34,705 nt of DNA from Desulforamulus aquiferis (lineage in GTDB: Bacteria; Bacillota; Desulfotomaculia; Desulfotomaculales; Desulfotomaculaceae), in NCBI GenBank assembly GCA_004143605.1, contig AWVY01000032.1:107761-142465 (forward strand), given 5' to 3'. The position numbers and the translations under genes are program-made. Below the pieces are notes generated by a model. That model searched no databases, had not been told where the DNA came from, and worked only from the letters and a program-made list of their open reading frames with translations. Below are positions 18,114 through 27,906 of this stretch, in pieces (within the stretch, counting starts at the first letter, position 1; each line of letters begins with the position of its first letter).

Positions 18114-19292
18114 CTAGGGATTAACGTAGGTCTTGTAAACCTGCTTGCCATCTACCATTTCAAGGATAGCAGCACCCTTGATTGGGTTGTGGTTAGCATC
18201 CAGGGACAGTTTGCCGGTTACAGCTTGAACGTCCTTGGTGGCAGCCAGGGCTTCCTTGATTTTTTCAGGAGTGCCATCGCCGGAGTTCTTGATAGCTTCT
18301 ACAATCAGAACAGCAGCATCATAACCAAGAGCAGCCATGGAATCAGGAGTTTCGCCATACTTGCCCTTATATTTCTCAACAAAGGCTACTACGTTGGGGT
18401 CATCCTGTTCGGAGGAGTAGTGGTTGCTGAAGAAGGTTCCGGCTAGAGCAGCAGGACCAGCGATTTCAGCCAATTTGGGGGAATCCCAGCCGTCGCCGCC
18501 CAGGAAGGGAACATCAATGCCAAGTTCACGACCCTGCTTAACGATTTTACCAACTTGCTCATAGTAACCAGGCAGGTAGATAACATCTGTTCATACCTTT
18601 AATTTTGGTCAGAGTAGCTTTGAAATCCTGGTCTTCAGGAACATAAGCTTCTCTACCTACAATGGTGCCGCCTTGCTTAACAAAGGATTCTTCAAAGAAC
18701 TGGGCCAGACCCTTGGAATAAGGGGACTGGTTGTCTACATAAATTACAGCAGTTTTCGCTTGCAGATCCTGTATGGAGAAGTTAGCCATTACAGTACCCT
18801 GGAAGGGATCGATGAAGCAGGCACGGAATATATAGTCACGTACTGCTTTGGTATTGGGGTCAACAGTTACATCAGGGTTAGTAGCAGAGCTGGAAAGTAC
18901 AGGGATTTTATTGTCAGCAGCAACCTGGATATAGCCCAGGGTATTACCGGAAGTGGTTGCGCCAAGGATTGCTACTACTTGTCCTGGGTGATCAAACGGG
19001 TTGCTACGTTAGCAGACTCGGTTGCGTCGGATTTGTTGTCAAGGGTAACAAACTTGATTTGCTTGTCAAGTACGCCACCGGCAGCGTTTACTTCTTCAAA
19101 ATACAACTTAGCACCGTTAACCGCAGCGGTACCAAAGGTAGCAACGTTACCGCTCATTTCAAAGTTTCCACCAATTACGATTTCTTTTGCATCAGCAGCT
19201 TTTTGCTCTCCGCCGCCGCCACAACCGGTTACTAAACCGGCCAGCATGACCAAGGCTACAAAAACGGCCAGTAGACGATAATTCTTTCTCAT
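18114..19292 (-). CDS. Amino acid ABC transporter substrate-binding lipoprotein LivJ-like (copy 1)
   Basis: This is a peripla_BP_6-type binding protein of about 392 residues. The signal peptide reads MRKNYRLLAVFVALVMLAGL and ends at the lipobox VTGC (Cys24). The mature protein includes EIVIGGNFEMSGNVATFG, LDKQIKFVTLDNKSD, then FRACFIDPFQGTVMANF and ALGYDAAVLIVEAIKNSGDG. Frameshifts lie near 18983 (one A missing) and 18590. The ATG at 19292 has a near-perfect GAGGAGG 7 bases upstream; upstream in-frame starts lack both RBS and signal. It heads the operon after a leader of about 310 bases. Confidence 0.9.
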
Positions 19293-19679
19293 TCTAATCC
19301 TCCTCAAATTTCTTAATCTTTTAAATCTGCACATCCACCTTTAGGAACTGTCGGACCTTTGATCACCCCCTACCATTTAGAAAAAGCAGAGTTGATTAAA
19401 AATTTCTACGGAAAACATATTCCACAACACAAGATAAATTCCTTCAGGTTAACGACAAAATGTTTGTTTTTTGTAACTAATTAAATTATCAATATATGTA
19501 CAATGTACTGACACCCTCATTTTTTTAGAAGCATCCCGGTCCCATAAGCATCTTGACTGTTGAAGTTAGCATATAATCGCTTAAATTTTTCGACAGTTGT
19601 ACTAAAGAGTATTATACTACATTTGTCCATCAGACAAGGACTTTATTTTTTTCCAAAGGGTAATTAATATTCCAAAACC
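19293..19679 (-). other. Long leader/intergenic region upstream of the first liv operon
   Basis: This 387-bp stretch carries no convincing ORF. It contains a candidate sigma-A promoter (19611-19637), giving a transcribed leader of roughly 310 bases. Inside it is TGTACAATGTACTGACACC (near 19497-19515), part of which resembles the dyad region upstream of the sigma-54 operon. I do not recognise a T-box or other known riboswitch core. Confidence 0.55.
19611..19637 (-). promoter_or_regulatory. Candidate sigma-A promoter of the first liv operon
   Basis: On the minus strand, TTGTCT is separated by 15 bases from a perfect TATAAT. The spacing is short of 17, so the -35 assignment is weak; the -10 is good. 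Confidence 0.45.
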
Positions 19680-19706
19680 GAAAACCTCCCTTAGCGGGAG
19701 GTTTTC
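19680..19706 (-). terminator. Intrinsic terminator after adk
   Basis: An 11-bp perfect stem (GAAAACCTCCC with GGGAGGTTTTC, TTAGC loop read on the plus strand) lies 4 bases after the adk stop, with T-rich sequence following on the minus strand. Confidence 0.88.
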
Positions 19707-19710
19707 TTAA

Positions 19711-20351
<641 letters not shown>

Positions 20352-20392
20352 AACTATCCCTCCTGAGTTTTATATTAGCTTGTCTATGTAAT

Positions 20393-20420
20393 ATTGTATA
20401 TTATATCACAAACTGGTCAA
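20393..20420 (-). promoter_or_regulatory. Sigma-A promoter of adk
   Basis: On the minus strand, TTGACC is followed after 16 bases by TACAAT, about 42 bases upstream of the adk start. Confidence 0.6.
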
Positions 20421-20453
20421 GATGGGTTTAGCAAGAAACAAAAAATGTTTACC

Positions 20454-20483
20454 TTGGAATTAGTTTCTTTTCAGGTTTATAAT
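20454..20483 (+). promoter_or_regulatory. Sigma-A promoter of the small plus-strand gene
   Basis: TTGGAA, 18 bases, then TATAAT lies 44 bases upstream of the ATG at 20528. It is divergent from the adk promoter. Confidence 0.55.
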
Positions 20484-20527
20484 ACTTATTGTATATTTAA
20501 TATTTGTCAATAAAGGATGTGATTATA

Positions 20528-20758
20528 ATGAAGAAAATTGATGTGGACAAATTTGTGCAAGAACATCAGGAAGAAATAATAACCCTTGTAAACCACAGTT
20601 TAAACCGGGCAGGTGATATTGTTAACAAGCGGGTGCAGGCTGGTGAAGTTGGAGCAACCCTCCAGGATGTTCTACCTATTATGCTTTATGAAATAATACT
20701 TACAAACACCGTCACCACCCTGCGGCTGGCAGCTGATATGGTCAATGAAAGCCAGTAG
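20528..20758 (+). CDS. Small conserved-looking hypothetical protein, 76 residues
   Basis: I do not recognise this protein. It is a soluble-looking, mostly helical 76-residue product starting MKKIDVDKFVQEHQEEIITL and rich in hydrophobic heptad-like positions, with no cysteines, no signal peptide and no TM segment. The ATG at 20528 follows AAAGGATGTG at 7 bases; a TTG at 20504 in the same frame lacks an RBS. It has its own promoter and a hairpin behind it, and is the only plus-strand gene in the window. The coding frame is clean and the RBS is good, which supports a real gene. Confidence 0.7.
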   Translation: MKKIDVDKFVQEHQEEIITLVNHSLNRAGDIVNKRVQAGEVGATLQDVLPIMLYEIILTNTVTTLRLAADMVNESQ

Positions 20759-20783
20759 TTTATAGATTATCCGGGCAATAATT

Positions 20784-20814
20784 ATGGGTCCTGTGGTTTG
20801 CCGACAGGACCCAT
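20784..20814. terminator. Hairpin between convergent genes (bidirectional terminator candidate)
   Basis: A perfect 11-bp stem, ATGGGTCCTGT with ACAGGACCCAT, surrounds a 9-base loop. It sits 25 bases after the 76-residue ORF and 17 bases beyond the stop of the minus-strand rubredoxin-like gene. No strong T-run follows on either strand, so termination efficiency is uncertain. Confidence 0.6.
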
Positions 20815-20830
20815 GGAATACGGTATAAGG

Positions 20831-20938
20831 TTAACTCTCTTTTACAAAATCTTCCTTAGTGGCTCCACATACGCATTTCTGTGGACGGCAGCGACCTTCC
20901 TTTGTGGCACCACATTTTTGGCATTTCCAAACGGCCAT
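20831..20938 (-). CDS. RCKP-type rubredoxin-like mini zinc/iron protein, 35 residues
   Basis: This tiny ORF encodes a protein beginning MAVWKCQKCGATKEGRCRP and continuing QKCVCGATKEDF. Four to five cysteines in two knuckles (CxxCG, then C before RP and CxC-GA) match the very short rubredoxin-like family with a G-R-C-[KR]-P core that is common in Clostridia. It likely binds one zinc or iron ion; its function is unknown. The ATG at 20938 follows AAAGGGGGTGA. It lies behind the rpe terminator and ends before a hairpin, so it may be transcribed alone. Confidence 0.82.
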   Translation of the reverse strand: MAVWKCQKCGATKEGRCRPQKCVCGATKEDFVKES

Positions 20939-20970
20939 TCTAGTCACCCCCTTTAATATACTTCTTATAA

Positions 20971-21004
20971 AACTGAGTCACGGGGAGGGTTCTTTGACTC
21001 AGTT
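20971..21004 (-). terminator. Intrinsic terminator overlapping the rpe stop codon
   Basis: AACTGAGTCA pairs perfectly (10 bp) with TGACTCAGTT around a 14-base loop. On the minus strand it is followed by TTTATA. The rpe TGA stop lies in the first stem arm, so a terminating ribosome could cover the hairpin. Confidence 0.75.
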
Positions 21005-21652
21005 TGCAGCAGCTCTGATGGAGATTACAGCTTGGGCGGGATCCGGGGCGCCGAAAATGGCAGAGCCGGCCACAAGGACATTGGCACCTGCAGCTGTAAC
21101 TAGCCCGGCAGTTTCTATGTTGATTCCTCCGTCTACTTGTATTTCAGTAGATAGCCCCTTTTCCTTTATACTATTAGCCAGTATCTTGATTTTGGGAATT
21201 ACCTCTGGAATAAATTTCTGTCCCCCAAAGCCTGGATTAACTGTCATGAGCAGTACCAGATCCAGCATGGGTAATACATATTCAATTATGTTTAAAGGAG
21301 TATGGGGGTTCAGGGCAACTCCCACCTTAACTCCTGCTTCCTTTATCTGACTAACACACCTGTGCAGGTGGGTGCAGGCTTCGGCATGTACACATACCAA
21401 ATCTGCTCCTGCCTTTATGAATTCTTCAATATAGCGATCAGGGTTTTCGATCATCAAATGCACATCAAAAAACATGCTGCTCTGGGGTCTTAATGCCTTC
21501 ACTATTAGTGGTCCAATGGTAATGTTAGGGACAAAATGCCCATCCATAACATCTATATGAAGATATTCTGCCCCTGCCCGCTCCACTACCTGAACCGAAC
21601 TGGCCAGATTAGCAAAATCCGCTGAAAGAATTGAGGGTGCGATCTTTACCAT
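20999..21652 (-). CDS. rpe: Ribulose-phosphate 3-epimerase
   Basis: This enzyme interconverts ribulose-5-phosphate and xylulose-5-phosphate in the pentose phosphate pathway. The intact 217-residue TIM barrel shows KIAPSILSADFANL at the N-terminus, the metal and catalytic motif HIDVMDGHFVPNIT, FDVHLMIENPDRYI, MTVNPGFGGQKFIP and VDGGIN. The ATG at 21652 lies 5 bases after the rsgA stop. The rsgA-rpe pairing is common in Firmicutes. No frameshift is seen. Confidence 0.97.
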   Translation of the reverse strand: MVKIAPSILSADFANLASSVQVVERAGAEYLHIDVMDGHFVPNITIGPLIVKALRPQSSMFFDVHLMIENPDRYIEEFIKAGADLVCVHAEACTHLHRCVSQIKEAGVKVGVALNPHTPLNIIEYVLPMLDLVLLMTVNPGFGGQKFIPEVIPKIKILANSIKEKGLSTEIQVDGGINIETAGLVTAAGANVLVAGSAIFGAPDPAQAVISIRAAAN

Positions 21653-21657
21653 ATTAC

Positions 21658-22536
21658 TTAGTATCTCCTCTCCTGCTGGGTAACCTCTTCTAGAAAAGCT
21701 AGATAATTTTGGTATCTATCCCCACTGATTAAACCTTGCTGCACGGCCTTTTTTACTCCACAATGGGGCTCATGACTGTGCAGGCAGCCATTAAATTTGC
21801 AATCTGTAATAAAGCCTTCAAACTCTGGGAAAAAGAAACCAAGGTCTGCCTTTTCCATTTTTGGCAAGTCCAGGCTGGAAAATCCTGGACTATCCATTAC
21901 ATAGCCACCTGTCAGGAGGGGAAGTAGCTCTACATGTCTGGTGGTATGCTTACCCCTTTTTAGCTTATGACTTATCTCACCCGTCTTTAACTCCAGTCCC
22001 GGCTGAATAGCATTAAGTAGGCTTGACTTTCCTACACCCGAGGGTCCGGCAAATACAGATGCTCTACCTGTAAGTACTTCCCTAGCTCCTCTATACCTTC
22101 CTGCAGCTTGGTGCTGGCAATGATTGTTTTATAGCCTATCTTGCGATATGGTTTAAGCCATTCAGGCCCTCGGCGACCAGACAGCAAATCAGCCTTGTTT
22201 AAACAAATCACTGGGATTATGTTGGCATGCTCGGCCAGAACTAAAAATCTATCCAATAATGTAAGGTTTGGGTCAGGGCTCTGGACTGCAAAAACAATGA
22301 CTGCCTGGTCTATATTGGCCACCGGAGGACGGAATAACTCTGTGCTTCTCGGGAGGACCTCATCAATACGGCCTGTCTTTCCTCTTATGGGCGTAACTTT
22401 AACCCGATCACCCACCAGGCAGTTGAAGTGTTTTTTCTAGACGAAATTTACCCCTGAGGGAGCACTCCCATACTTCCTCTCCCTTTTTTACATAGTAGAA
22501 GCCGCCATAAGCCCTGATTAATACCCCTTCAAACAA
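21658..22536 (-). CDS. rsgA: Ribosome small subunit-dependent GTPase RsgA
   Basis: This circularly permuted GTPase matures the 30S subunit. An OB-fold N-terminus (FEGVLIRAYGGFYYVKKG) is followed by the G4 motif CLNKADLLSG, G1 GPSGVGKSSLLNAIQ, G3 MDSPGFSSLDLP and a C-terminal zinc knuckle (CKFNGCLHSHEPHC). Two homopolymer frameshifts are seen: an extra A at 22431-22436 and a missing G near 22083. I choose the TTG at 22536, because GAGGTGAAGG lies just upstream and RsgA proteins usually start this close to the OB fold; a GTG at 22548 overlaps that RBS. It is about 293 residues and follows the kinase gene by 26 bases. Confidence 0.93.
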
Positions 22537-22562
22537 TTGTTCCTTCACCTCAGATTAAGAGC

Positions 22563-24418
22563 TTATTCAATACTTTTACTGTCCACCAAGTTGCCGTCAA
22601 TTAATACCTGTACTGTACCCTTGCCATAAAAGCGAATATTTTTGGAAATCTCGTCACCTGGCTGATGTGAGCTAACATAGGCGAAGTTTTCTCCTCTCAC
22701 ATCAATGGTTTTAATCCTCACTTCATGCACCTTGCCATCCTGGGGAACAGTTATGGAACTAATACGTCCCTGGGGGTAGGACCTGGCCCGGTACTTATAG
22801 TTACATTAACCCCGGTTCCTGTTCTACCTCTGTCTCGGCTTGAGGATTTTGTGCTATTATTTGCCCGGTAAGGTAATCCTGACTAGGCTGGGCTGAAATT
22901 TCAGCTAAGTTAAGACCCATACCTGTAAGTCTTGATCTTGCTTCTTCCTGGGTCAAACCAATAAGGCTGGGTATCTTTAAAATCTGCGGCTCGGGACCCC
23001 TGCTAACCTTAAGCTTAACCCTGCTTCCCCTTGGTGCCTGGGTTTTACCCCTTGGCTCCTGCTCTACAACCTTTCCATCGTCTATGGTAGGATGATAAAT
23101 GTATTCCGGCACCTCGGGCTGGAACTCGTTGGATATTAAGGTAAGGCGGGCTTCGTCATAGCTAACGCCTGTAACGTCAGGGACATCGACTAAGTCCGGC
23201 CCATTACTTACCAGTAGGACAACCGTCCGGCCCCTTTTTACAACCTTATTAGCCTCCGGTTCCTGGGATATAACCTCATCCTTAGGTACTGTTTTATGGT
23301 TTTGGCGACTTACTTTAACAATAAGTCCCCGCTCCTTTAATAGACTTTCGGCATCCTCTAGCTTCATCCCCACTACAGGAGGTACTTTAGCCTCTGCCAC
23401 GTTTAAATAACTGTTAAAGGCAAATATAAGTCCGCTCATCAGAACCACTACCACAACCGCCAGCATTACCCAGCAGCAGGTTTCAACTTTTTGCCCTTAG
23501 GTTTTGCTTCATTTTTAGGTATTCTATTATCCTCTTTATTAATGCCCGCCAAGGGGAGAATTCTTGTATGCTCGTCGTCATCATTTATAGGTGCTAGGGT
23601 TTTGGTTTCCTCACTTATTGATACTAAATCGTCACCCAGTGCTTTGGCATTTCTATGTCTTCTGTCAGCAATCTTATTCATAGCCCTAAGAACTACTTTT
23701 TCCAGGTCCTGAGGGACCCCTGGGTTAATCTGTGTTAATGACAGGGGCTGCTCCTGGATGTGTTTTAGGGCCACACCTATGGCACCGTCACCTTGATAGG
23801 GTACTTGACCCGTTAACATCTCGTACAAGACAACCGCCAGAGAATAGATGTCGGATTTTGGGCCAGCCGGTTCTCCCCTGGCCTGTTCCGGGGAAATGTA
23901 ATGTACCGACCCCACAATTGTATCTGTATGAGTGAGGGTGGAAGCACTGGCCTGGCTATGCCGAAATCTGTAAGTTTAGCCCTGCCGCTTCTAGTTATCA
24001 GTATATTATGGGGCTTAACATCCCGGTGAATGATATTATTCTCATGGGCATGCTCCAACGCATCGGCAATCTGCCGGCCTATCTGAATAGCCCTGGCTGG
24101 CTCTAAGGGAGCTTCCCTCCGGATTAAATCCTTTAAATTCTCACCTTCAACATATTCCATTACCAGATAGTAGCTATCATTTTCCTGCCCTACATCATAG
24201 ATGCTAACAATATTGGGGTGTGAAAGGCTGGCAATAGCCTGAGCTTCTCGGCGAAAACGACGAACGAAATCTTCGTCACTGGCATATTCCGGCCTGAGCA
24301 CCTTGACGGTAACCAAACGGTTCAAAAAGGTGTCTTTCCCTTTCCAAACCAGCGCCATTCCTCCACCGCCTAATTGTTCCAATATTTCATATCGGTTACC
24401 CAGAATTTTGCCGTTCAT
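22563..24418 (-). CDS. prkC: Membrane Ser/Thr protein kinase with PASTA domains (PrkC/PknB/Stk1 type)
   Basis: This transmembrane kinase senses cell-wall fragments and phosphorylates envelope and division proteins. The N-terminal kinase shows the glycine loop [16 protein letters not shown], catalytic [18 protein letters not shown] and [23 protein letters not shown] helix ([20 protein letters not shown]) follows, then three PASTA repeats (starting near [31 protein letters not shown] and [14 protein letters not shown]). About 75 further residues form an extra extracellular C-terminal segment, with [17 protein letters not shown], up to the stop at 22563. Frameshifts lie near 23928, 23470, 22805 and 22770. 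The ATG at 24418 has GAGGAG 10 bases upstream. The gene lies next to its PP2C partner and the RodA/PBP pair, as in actinobacterial pknA-pknB clusters. Confidence 0.93.
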
Positions 24419-24458
24419 CAACTGTCCACTCCTCACTACTCCAGATCAACCATTTTTA

Positions 24459-25873
24459 TCACTTACCAGCCAGTGCTGCTGCCATAACCTGCCTGGCAAT
24501 AGGTGCCGCAACTGCTGATCCGGCACCGGATTTCTCTACTATAACAGCCACCACCACCTTGGGCTGCTCTGCAGGGGCAAAGCCAACAAACCAGCTATGG
24601 GGCAGACTGTTTGGATCTTGTTCAGTCTTGGTTTCTGCAGTACCTGTTTTTCCGGCAACCTTTACACCCTTGATGGCTGCATTACCCGCTGTACCCCGCT
24701 CCACTGCGGCCAGCATGCCCTGGGTAATAACCTCAGCAATTTCAGGACTTGTTGCCGTCAGCCAGGGTGATATTTTTGTTGTGCTAATTTGTTTACCGTC
24801 GGGCTTGCGTACCTCATTTACTAAATAGGGCTTCATAATAACCCCTTGGTTAGCAATGGCAGAGCAGGCCAGGGCCATATGCAAGGGGCTAACCAGGGTA
24901 TCGCCTTGTCCTATGGAGGACTCTGCTAATTGACTTTTGTTTTGTCGGCTTTCTGTAGCAAGGTTCCCCTTCGGATGCTTATACCTATATCCGGCGAGCT
25001 TGTCAACCCAAATTGCTCAGCGCCTTTAATAAAGCCGGGCCAACCCAGTTTTAACCCTTCCTGTGCAAAAAAGGTGTTGCAGGATACTGCTAAAGCTTCG
25101 ATCAAATCCACTTCTCCATGGGCCCGGTTATCAACAAGTTTCTGTCCATCCACCATCAAGTATCCTGGACACTCAAAACTTTCCGGCGTATGATGGGCTA
25201 AAATTCCTGCCCCTGTAACCAGCTTTATTACAGAACCAGGGGGATAAGCACCCTGGGTTGCACGATTAAGCAAAGGGGCATTTTTCTCATCTGTGGCTAG
25301 CATTTCCCAAACCTTTTGCTCAGTAATGGCATTGGTATCGTAGGTTGGGGAACTAACCATCGCCAGTATAGCACCTGTTGCAGGGTCAATGGCCACCACC
25401 GCCCCGCGTTTACCCTTAAGGGCTCGCTGGGCGGTCTTTTGAACAGCAGCATCAAGGGTGAGAAGCAAATCGTTCCCCTGGGGTCTTCGGTTAAATAATT
25501 TGTCCATGAAGTTCTCAAGGACATCAGCATCAGTTAGACCAAGCAGTTCCCTGCTGTAGGTAGCCTCCAGACCAGAGGAGCCATATCGTTCGGAAGTAAA
25601 ACCCACTAGATGAGCAAAGGGAGCAACATTATCATCCTTAAGATAAACCCTCTGGCCCCGCTCACCCACCCACTTTGTCTCAGCCAGCACTACTCCTTTA
25701 TGATCATAGATAGTGCCCCGCAATATTTCGGCCTCTTTGGCTGCCATGCGGCGGTTTTGTGGGTGTGTGGCCAGGGCCTCGCCCTGCTGCATAATTAAAT
25801 AGGTAAGATATACTATTAATACTATAAAGCTACACAATAAAAGGTAGCCTAGTCTTTTAATATTATGTTTCAT
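24459..25873 (-). CDS. pbpA: Class B penicillin-binding protein (PbpA-like transpeptidase)
   Basis: This is a septal/elongation peptidoglycan transpeptidase of about 470 residues, anchored by an N-terminal TM helix (LGYLLLCSFIVLIVYLTYL). The three active-site motifs are present: SVIK in AYPPGSVIKLV (nucleophile Ser), SCN in AVSCNTFFAQ and KTG in KVAGKTGTAE. It lacks the long dimerisation region of typical FtsI, matching the short PbpA form paired with RodA. A frameshift near 24938 (one A missing) separates the two halves; the sequence then reads SQLAESSIGQG. The start overlaps the RodA stop by ATGA. Confidence 0.93.
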
Positions 25874-27175
25874 TGCCCGTTTACCTCATGGGAAATATTG
25901 AGCAGTAAACCTAATAAAATAAAGTTTGCCACCAGGGAGCTGCCCCCGTAACTAATAAAGGGTAGAGTTACGCCTGTTAAAGGTAGGAGTTTAATAACCC
26001 CCGCAATAATAATAAAGGTTTGCAAGCACATCAGGGAGGTTATACCAGTGGCCAATAGGGCAGTAAAATCATCCTTTGCGGCCAGGGCAATCATTAATCC
26101 CCTGAAGACAAAACACATGTACAATATGATTACCGCGCAGGCTCCTAAAAGTCCCAGTTCCTCTCCAATGGCAGAAAAAATGAAATCAGTATGCACCGCT
26201 GGAATTAAACTAGGGATACCTTGACCTAATCCCGAGCCAAACAAGCCGCCTGAACCAAGGGCAAATAAAGACTGAACAATTTGATACCCGCTCCCTCCCA
26301 TCAAGGCCAGGATCAAGCCAAATATCTACCCTAGCCTGGACATGCCCATATAGGTGATAGGCTGCGGTGCCTCCTAATAAGAATAAACCTAATCCTGTTA
26401 TGATATAAAACATCCTGCAGTTGCAGCATAAACCATGGCCAAAAAGGTGGAAAAGTAAATCAAGGCTGTCCCTAGGTCCTTTTGAAAGACCAGGATAACC
26501 AGGGAAATTCCCCACATGGCTGCCAGGGGCCCATTCACGGATTGCCGGTATATTTACCCAAAGTATTTCATTACTTGCGGCTGAAAGCATACGTCGATTC
26601 TCTGCCAGAAAACTAGCTAAAAAAAGCACCAGCAATATTTTCACAAATTCAGAGGTCTGTAGTTGGAATACCCCTATGTTGAGCCAACTTCTGGCACCGT
26701 ATTGCTCTTGGCCAAAAAATACCGGCAATATAAGCAGCAACACCCCTGCAGCAACATAAAGATATTTGTACTCTGCCAGCCAATCGAGATTTCTTAATAT
26801 GGTGGTGATGACTACTAAAGCAAGCAATCCAATTAACAGCCAAGCAAATTGCCGTTCTGCGTACTCCGGACGTAAGCGAAATAAAAACACCAGACCTGAG
26901 GCAGTTAGAGCGGCGGTAATAGGCATTAAGTAAGGATCGCACTTGAACCCGGCCAACCTCCAATAAACACTAATGCTTATAAAGGCTGCCATTGTTCCCA
27001 TGCTTAAAAACATCACAAACCACCAAAAGGGTAAAGTTGTACCGGAGGCCAGTGCTAGATCATAGGCAGTATTAAGTTCAGGTTCACCAAGATAGAGTGT
27101 CAAAACTCCAACTGCCAGGTAGGCCGCCACATAATATAGCAAGGCCCGCTCTTCTTTACGAAGAAGTGCCGTCAT
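25870..27175 (-). CDS. rodA: RodA/FtsW/SpoVE-family peptidoglycan glycosyltransferase
   Basis: This is a polytopic SEDS glycosyltransferase that polymerises lipid II with its partner PBP. Hydrophobic segments run through the whole length. SEDS marks include FGQEQYGARSWLNIGVFQLQ followed by SEFVKILLVLFLA, then QKDLGTALIYFSTFLAM in a shifted frame, VQSLFALGSGGLFGSGLGQG and the C-terminal LPLTGVTLPFISYGGSSLVA. Three frameshifts (near 26520, 26412 and 26320) break the middle. The joined protein is about 435 residues. FtsW is an alternative name; RodA is favoured by the PbpA/PknB neighbourhood. The ATG at 27175 lies 18 bases after the PP2C stop. Confidence 0.9.
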
Positions 27176-27193
27176 AGCAACACCCCCGAGCCA

Positions 27194-27906
27194 CTAGTCC
27201 ATTTCTATCAGGACCATAGTAATATTATCCAGACCACCCCGGTCCAATGCCATGTTTAAAAGAGTGTAAAGCCCCTGTTCCAAATTTCCCCGGGCTATAA
27301 CATCTTTTATTTCCTCAGGATTTAGGTGGTTGCTTAATCCATCAGTACAGAACAATATCCTATCACCCTGCTGAAGCTTAACTCGATAGGAATCAAGATT
27401 TACTGTAGGTGCAGTACCATGGCTCTGGTAAGTACATTGCGTTGGGGGTGGTGTTGTGCCTGCTCCTCAGTAATACCTCCCCCTCTGAGCATCTCAGCCA
27501 CCAGGGAATGATCATCTGTAATCTGAGCAATCTGATTCTGTCTTATAAGATAAGCCCTTGAATCACCTATATGGGCAATGAGCAATTCATCATCCACCAA
27601 TAAGCCGACTGTCACAGTGGTACCCATGCCTCGAAAATCAGCAAATTCAGTAGACATCCTAAATACCCTTAAATTTGCCTCCTCAAAGGACCTAAGTAGT
27701 GCTTCGGCCTTATCTGGAGATTCTTTAAGGTAAATAGGTAAGTTATCTTCCAGGTACTTGAGTGCTGTGCTGCTGGCTATCTCACCAGCCTTATGTCCTC
27801 CCATGCCATCAGCAACCCCATAGAGACCGATCTCCGGACAAACACATACACTATCCTCATTGGAGGATCTGACCCGCCCCACATCAGTTATCTGACTCCA
27901 TTTCAT
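27194..27906 (-). CDS. prpC: PP2C-type Ser/Thr protein phosphatase (PrpC/Stp)
   Basis: This metal-dependent phosphatase reverses PASTA kinase phosphorylation. It has the family motifs TDVGRVRSSNEDSV, the metal-binding GVADGMGGHKAGE, GTTVTVGLL and IAHIGDSRAYLIR. After a frameshift near 27418 it continues GDRILFCTDGLSNHL and DRGGLDNITMVLIE, supplying the remaining Asp ligands. The length is about 237 residues, normal for PrpC. The ATG at 27906 lies 23 bases inside the end of the FHA gene, suggesting coupling. Confidence 0.93.

Noticed and set aside
18673-19281. Plus-strand ORF of about 200 codons
   Set aside because: It is antisense to livJ copy 1, whose frames, signal peptide and RBS are convincing; the plus-strand product has no family features.
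19293-19679. T-box or known amino acid riboswitch before the liv operon
   Set aside because: I found no T-box antiterminator motif, specifier-like structure or leader terminator next to the gene.
20859-21350. Plus-strand ORF of 163 codons
   Set aside because: It runs antisense through the intact rpe gene and the rubredoxin-like gene; it is a shadow of their codon bias.
22431-22436. Programmed frameshift in rsgA at a T6/A6 run
   Set aside because: RsgA is not known to use frameshifting, and many other genes here show equivalent one-base breaks at shorter runs, so an extra base call is more likely.
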